64,000 nucleotides of DNA from UBA4416 sp044238845 (GTDB lineage Bacteria > Bacteroidota > Bacteroidia > B-17B0 > Aurantibacillaceae), in the NCBI GenBank assembly GCA_044238845.1, contig JBIICN010000019.1:3605-67604 (forward strand). Reading direction: 5' to 3'. The translations under genes were made by a program, and so were the position numbers. The number at the start of each line of letters is the position of its first letter. The stretch's first letter is position 1. Positions 62,621-64,000 of this stretch are shown here, piece after piece. Under the pieces are notes generated by a model. It saw only the letters and a program-made list of their open reading frames with translations, was not told the origin of the DNA and did no database searches.

Positions 62621-63480
62621 ACACTGAACAAACAGTAGATCTAAAACAAGTAGAAGATTTTTGGAACAGCAACTTATGTGGTAAACAATTTGTTGATGCC
62701 AAATTTCCATCCAAAGAGTTTTACAAATATTACCGAGATTTTAGATATAAAAAAACACATCATCTTGACACATATATCGACTGGAAAGGTGCTACCAAAA
62801 AAGATGTATTAGAAATAGGTTTGGGAATTGGTGCAGATGCAACACGCTGGGCCGAATTTGCAAAATCTTATACAGGAGTTGATTTAACGGCAGAAGCTGT
62901 TTATGCTACCAAATTACATTTTGAACATTTAGGCTTAAAAGGAAATATTCTTCAAGGAAATGCAGAAGCATTAGAATTACCGTCAGAAAATTTTGATATT
63001 GTCTATTCACATGGTGTTTTACACCATACAACTAATACTCAAAAAACATTCGATGAAGTTTACAGAGTGTTAAAACCAAATAGTCAATTCATCGTTATGC
63101 TTTATGCCAAAGGGTCATTTAATTATTGGGTTCGTATACAATTGTACTTTAGATTAAGATTATTATTCGAAATCTTTAAAAATAAATTTGGAGGCTCTTC
63201 CAAAGGTAATTGGGCCTTGCATGTAAAAAACTTTAAAAATGACGGATGGACGTATCTATCCTGGAAAAATTTCCCACATCATTGCACCGATGGACCTGAT
63301 TGCTACATCGCCAACATTTATTATCAAAGCGAAATAAAAGAGATGTTAGAAAAATCAGGTTTTAAAGTTGAGAAAATGAAAAAAGGACATTTTCCAATTG
63401 GTGGAAATTTCCCTAAACTTGAAAGATTTTTAGCAAAGTACATTGGATTTCATCAATTAGTTTGGGCAAAAAAATCATAG
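62617..63480 (+). CDS. Class I SAM-dependent methyltransferase
   Basis: The 287-residue protein has motif I VLEIGLGIGADATRWAEFAK, the acidic beta-2 end in YTGVDLTAEAVYATKLH, and FDIVYSHGVLHHTTNTQKTFDEVYRVLK as motif IV and later. This Methyltransf_11 type occurs beside AsnB-like genes in many polysaccharide loci. It overlaps the GT4 gene by four bases and ends four bases before the second AsnB-like gene. Substrate unknown. Confidence 0.88.
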   Translation: MNTEQTVDLKQVEDFWNSNLCGKQFVDAKFPSKEFYKYYRDFRYKKTHHLDTYIDWKGATKKDVLEIGLGIGADATRWAEFAKSYTGVDLTAEAVYATKLHFEHLGLKGNILQGNAEALELPSENFDIVYSHGVLHHTTNTQKTFDEVYRVLKPNSQFIVMLYAKGSFNYWVRIQLYFRLRLLFEIFKNKFGGSSKGNWALHVKNFKNDGWTYLSWKNFPHHCTDGPDCYIANIYYQSEIKEMLEKSGFKVEKMKKGHFPIGGNFPKLERFLAKYIGFHQLVWAKKS

Positions 63481-63484
63481 CTCC

Positions 63485-64000
63485 ATGTGCGGTATAACAG
63501 GGTATATTTCAAACGAAAAGCTTAATAGTAATGCAATGCTTGATGTATTGCATCATCGTGGCCCTGATCATCAGCATGGTTATTATGATACTACAAACAC
63601 AAAAGAACTATTTTTAGGTCACACGCGATTAAGTATACTTGATTTGTCGAGCAACGGTAATCAACCGATGTTTAGCGACGATAAAAATATCATCATGGTG
63701 TTTAATGGTGAAATTTATAATTTTGAAGTATTAAAAAACAAGCACTTAAAAAACGATTTCTTTCACTCTAAAACCGATACTGAAGTTGTTTTAAAATTAT
63801 ATCAAAAGTTCGGAATCCAATTTGTTAATGAATTAAACGGAGATTTCGCAATTTCCATTTACGACAAAAGCATTAACAAATTATTTTTAATTAAAGATCA
63901 TGTGGGTGTTAAACCTTTATACTTTTATACCGACAGTCAAAAATTTATTTTTGCTTCCGAAATAAAAAGCATTATTGCCTCTGGTATTAAACCAAGCTTA
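63485..64000 (+). CDS. Second asparagine synthase-like amidotransferase, partial (3' end outside window)
   Basis: The ATG at 63485 opens MCGITGYISNEKLNSN and the frame stays open for 172 codons to the window edge. It covers the glutaminase domain: Cys2, HHRGPDHQHG, TRLSILDLSSNGNQPM, NGEIYNFEVLKN, and KDHVGVKPLYFY. It aligns along its whole visible length with the AsnB-like protein at 54954 but is clearly diverged, so the two are old paralogues or independent acquisitions. It lies four bases after a methyltransferase gene. The synthase domain must lie downstream. Confidence 0.88.
   Translation, partial: MCGITGYISNEKLNSNAMLDVLHHRGPDHQHGYYDTTNTKELFLGHTRLSILDLSSNGNQPMFSDDKNIIMVFNGEIYNFEVLKNKHLKNDFFHSKTDTEVVLKLYQKFGIQFVNELNGDFAISIYDKSINKLFLIKDHVGVKPLYFYTDSQKFIFASEIKSIIASGIKPSL

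Noticed and set aside
38020..64000. Recent transfer or prophage origin of the polysaccharide locus
   Set aside because: Such loci are often exchanged, but I see no integrase, transposase, flanking repeats or tRNA, and base composition looks like the rest of the window.

Overview
The window looks like chromosomal DNA of a low-GC Bacteroidota bacterium, probably Flavobacteriales or a close relative. The evidence is the low GC content, start regions without Shine-Dalgarno sequences, several matches to the Bacteroidota promoter (TTG/TTTG, 17-23 nt spacer, TAnnTTTG), and typical protein families: Bacteroidota-type GlmM and MDH, DUF6702, Wzi-like barrels, SPOR and OmpA proteins. I see no rRNA, tRNA, CRISPR array, transposase or phage gene, and no gene-free stretch above 300 bases.

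Layout. Positions 1-7400 hold housekeeping genes: a partial TPR protein, glmM, a cysteine desulfurase, mdh, gyrB and a TerC-family membrane protein. Positions 7449-13791 hold a large envelope TPR protein with an outer-membrane barrel, then ftsE and ogt. Positions 13832-20038 (minus strand) form one tight operon: a HupE/UreJ-like protein, an M1 peptidase, an ABC permease, an ABC ATPase and a second M1 peptidase. Positions 20060-22772 carry a DUF6702 protein, miaA and an MFS transporter. Positions 22769-24551 carry an ECF-type sigma factor and an anti-sigma-like membrane protein. Positions 24655-27913 are a signalling unit of a YfiR-like protein, a TPR-like protein and a HAMP-SpoIIE/PP2C phosphatase. 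Positions 27968-32128 are a Crp/redox group: Crp/Fnr regulator, pirin, YceI, a small membrane protein, a second pirin, OsmC and a CDGSH iron-sulfur protein. Positions 32223-37756 hold envelope proteins (Wzi-like barrel, another barrel, SPOR protein, OmpA protein).

Positions 38020-64000 are a surface-polysaccharide locus entirely on the plus strand. Genes overlap or lie a few bases apart, so it is probably one long operon. It starts with a Wzc-like chain-length/tyrosine-kinase protein and contains two paralogous Wzx flippases (one fused to a glycosyltransferase), a Wzy-like polymerase, five further recognisable glycosyltransferases, two DegT aminotransferases, a Gfo/Idh dehydrogenase, two AsnB-like amidotransferases (the second cut by the window end), an MBOAT/SGNH-like O-acylation pair, a hexapeptide acyltransferase and four methyltransferases. 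It reads as a Wzx/Wzy pathway for a heavily decorated capsule or O-antigen. No Wza-type export protein or initiating sugar-phosphate transferase is present in the window.

The most notable items are the glycosyltransferase-flippase fusion at 47342-49792, a repeat element translated in frame within glmM, a palindrome that seems to have broken the N-terminal leader of a pirin gene, a Crp/Fnr-like operator just upstream of that pirin transcript, and the YfiR plus HAMP-phosphatase unit.
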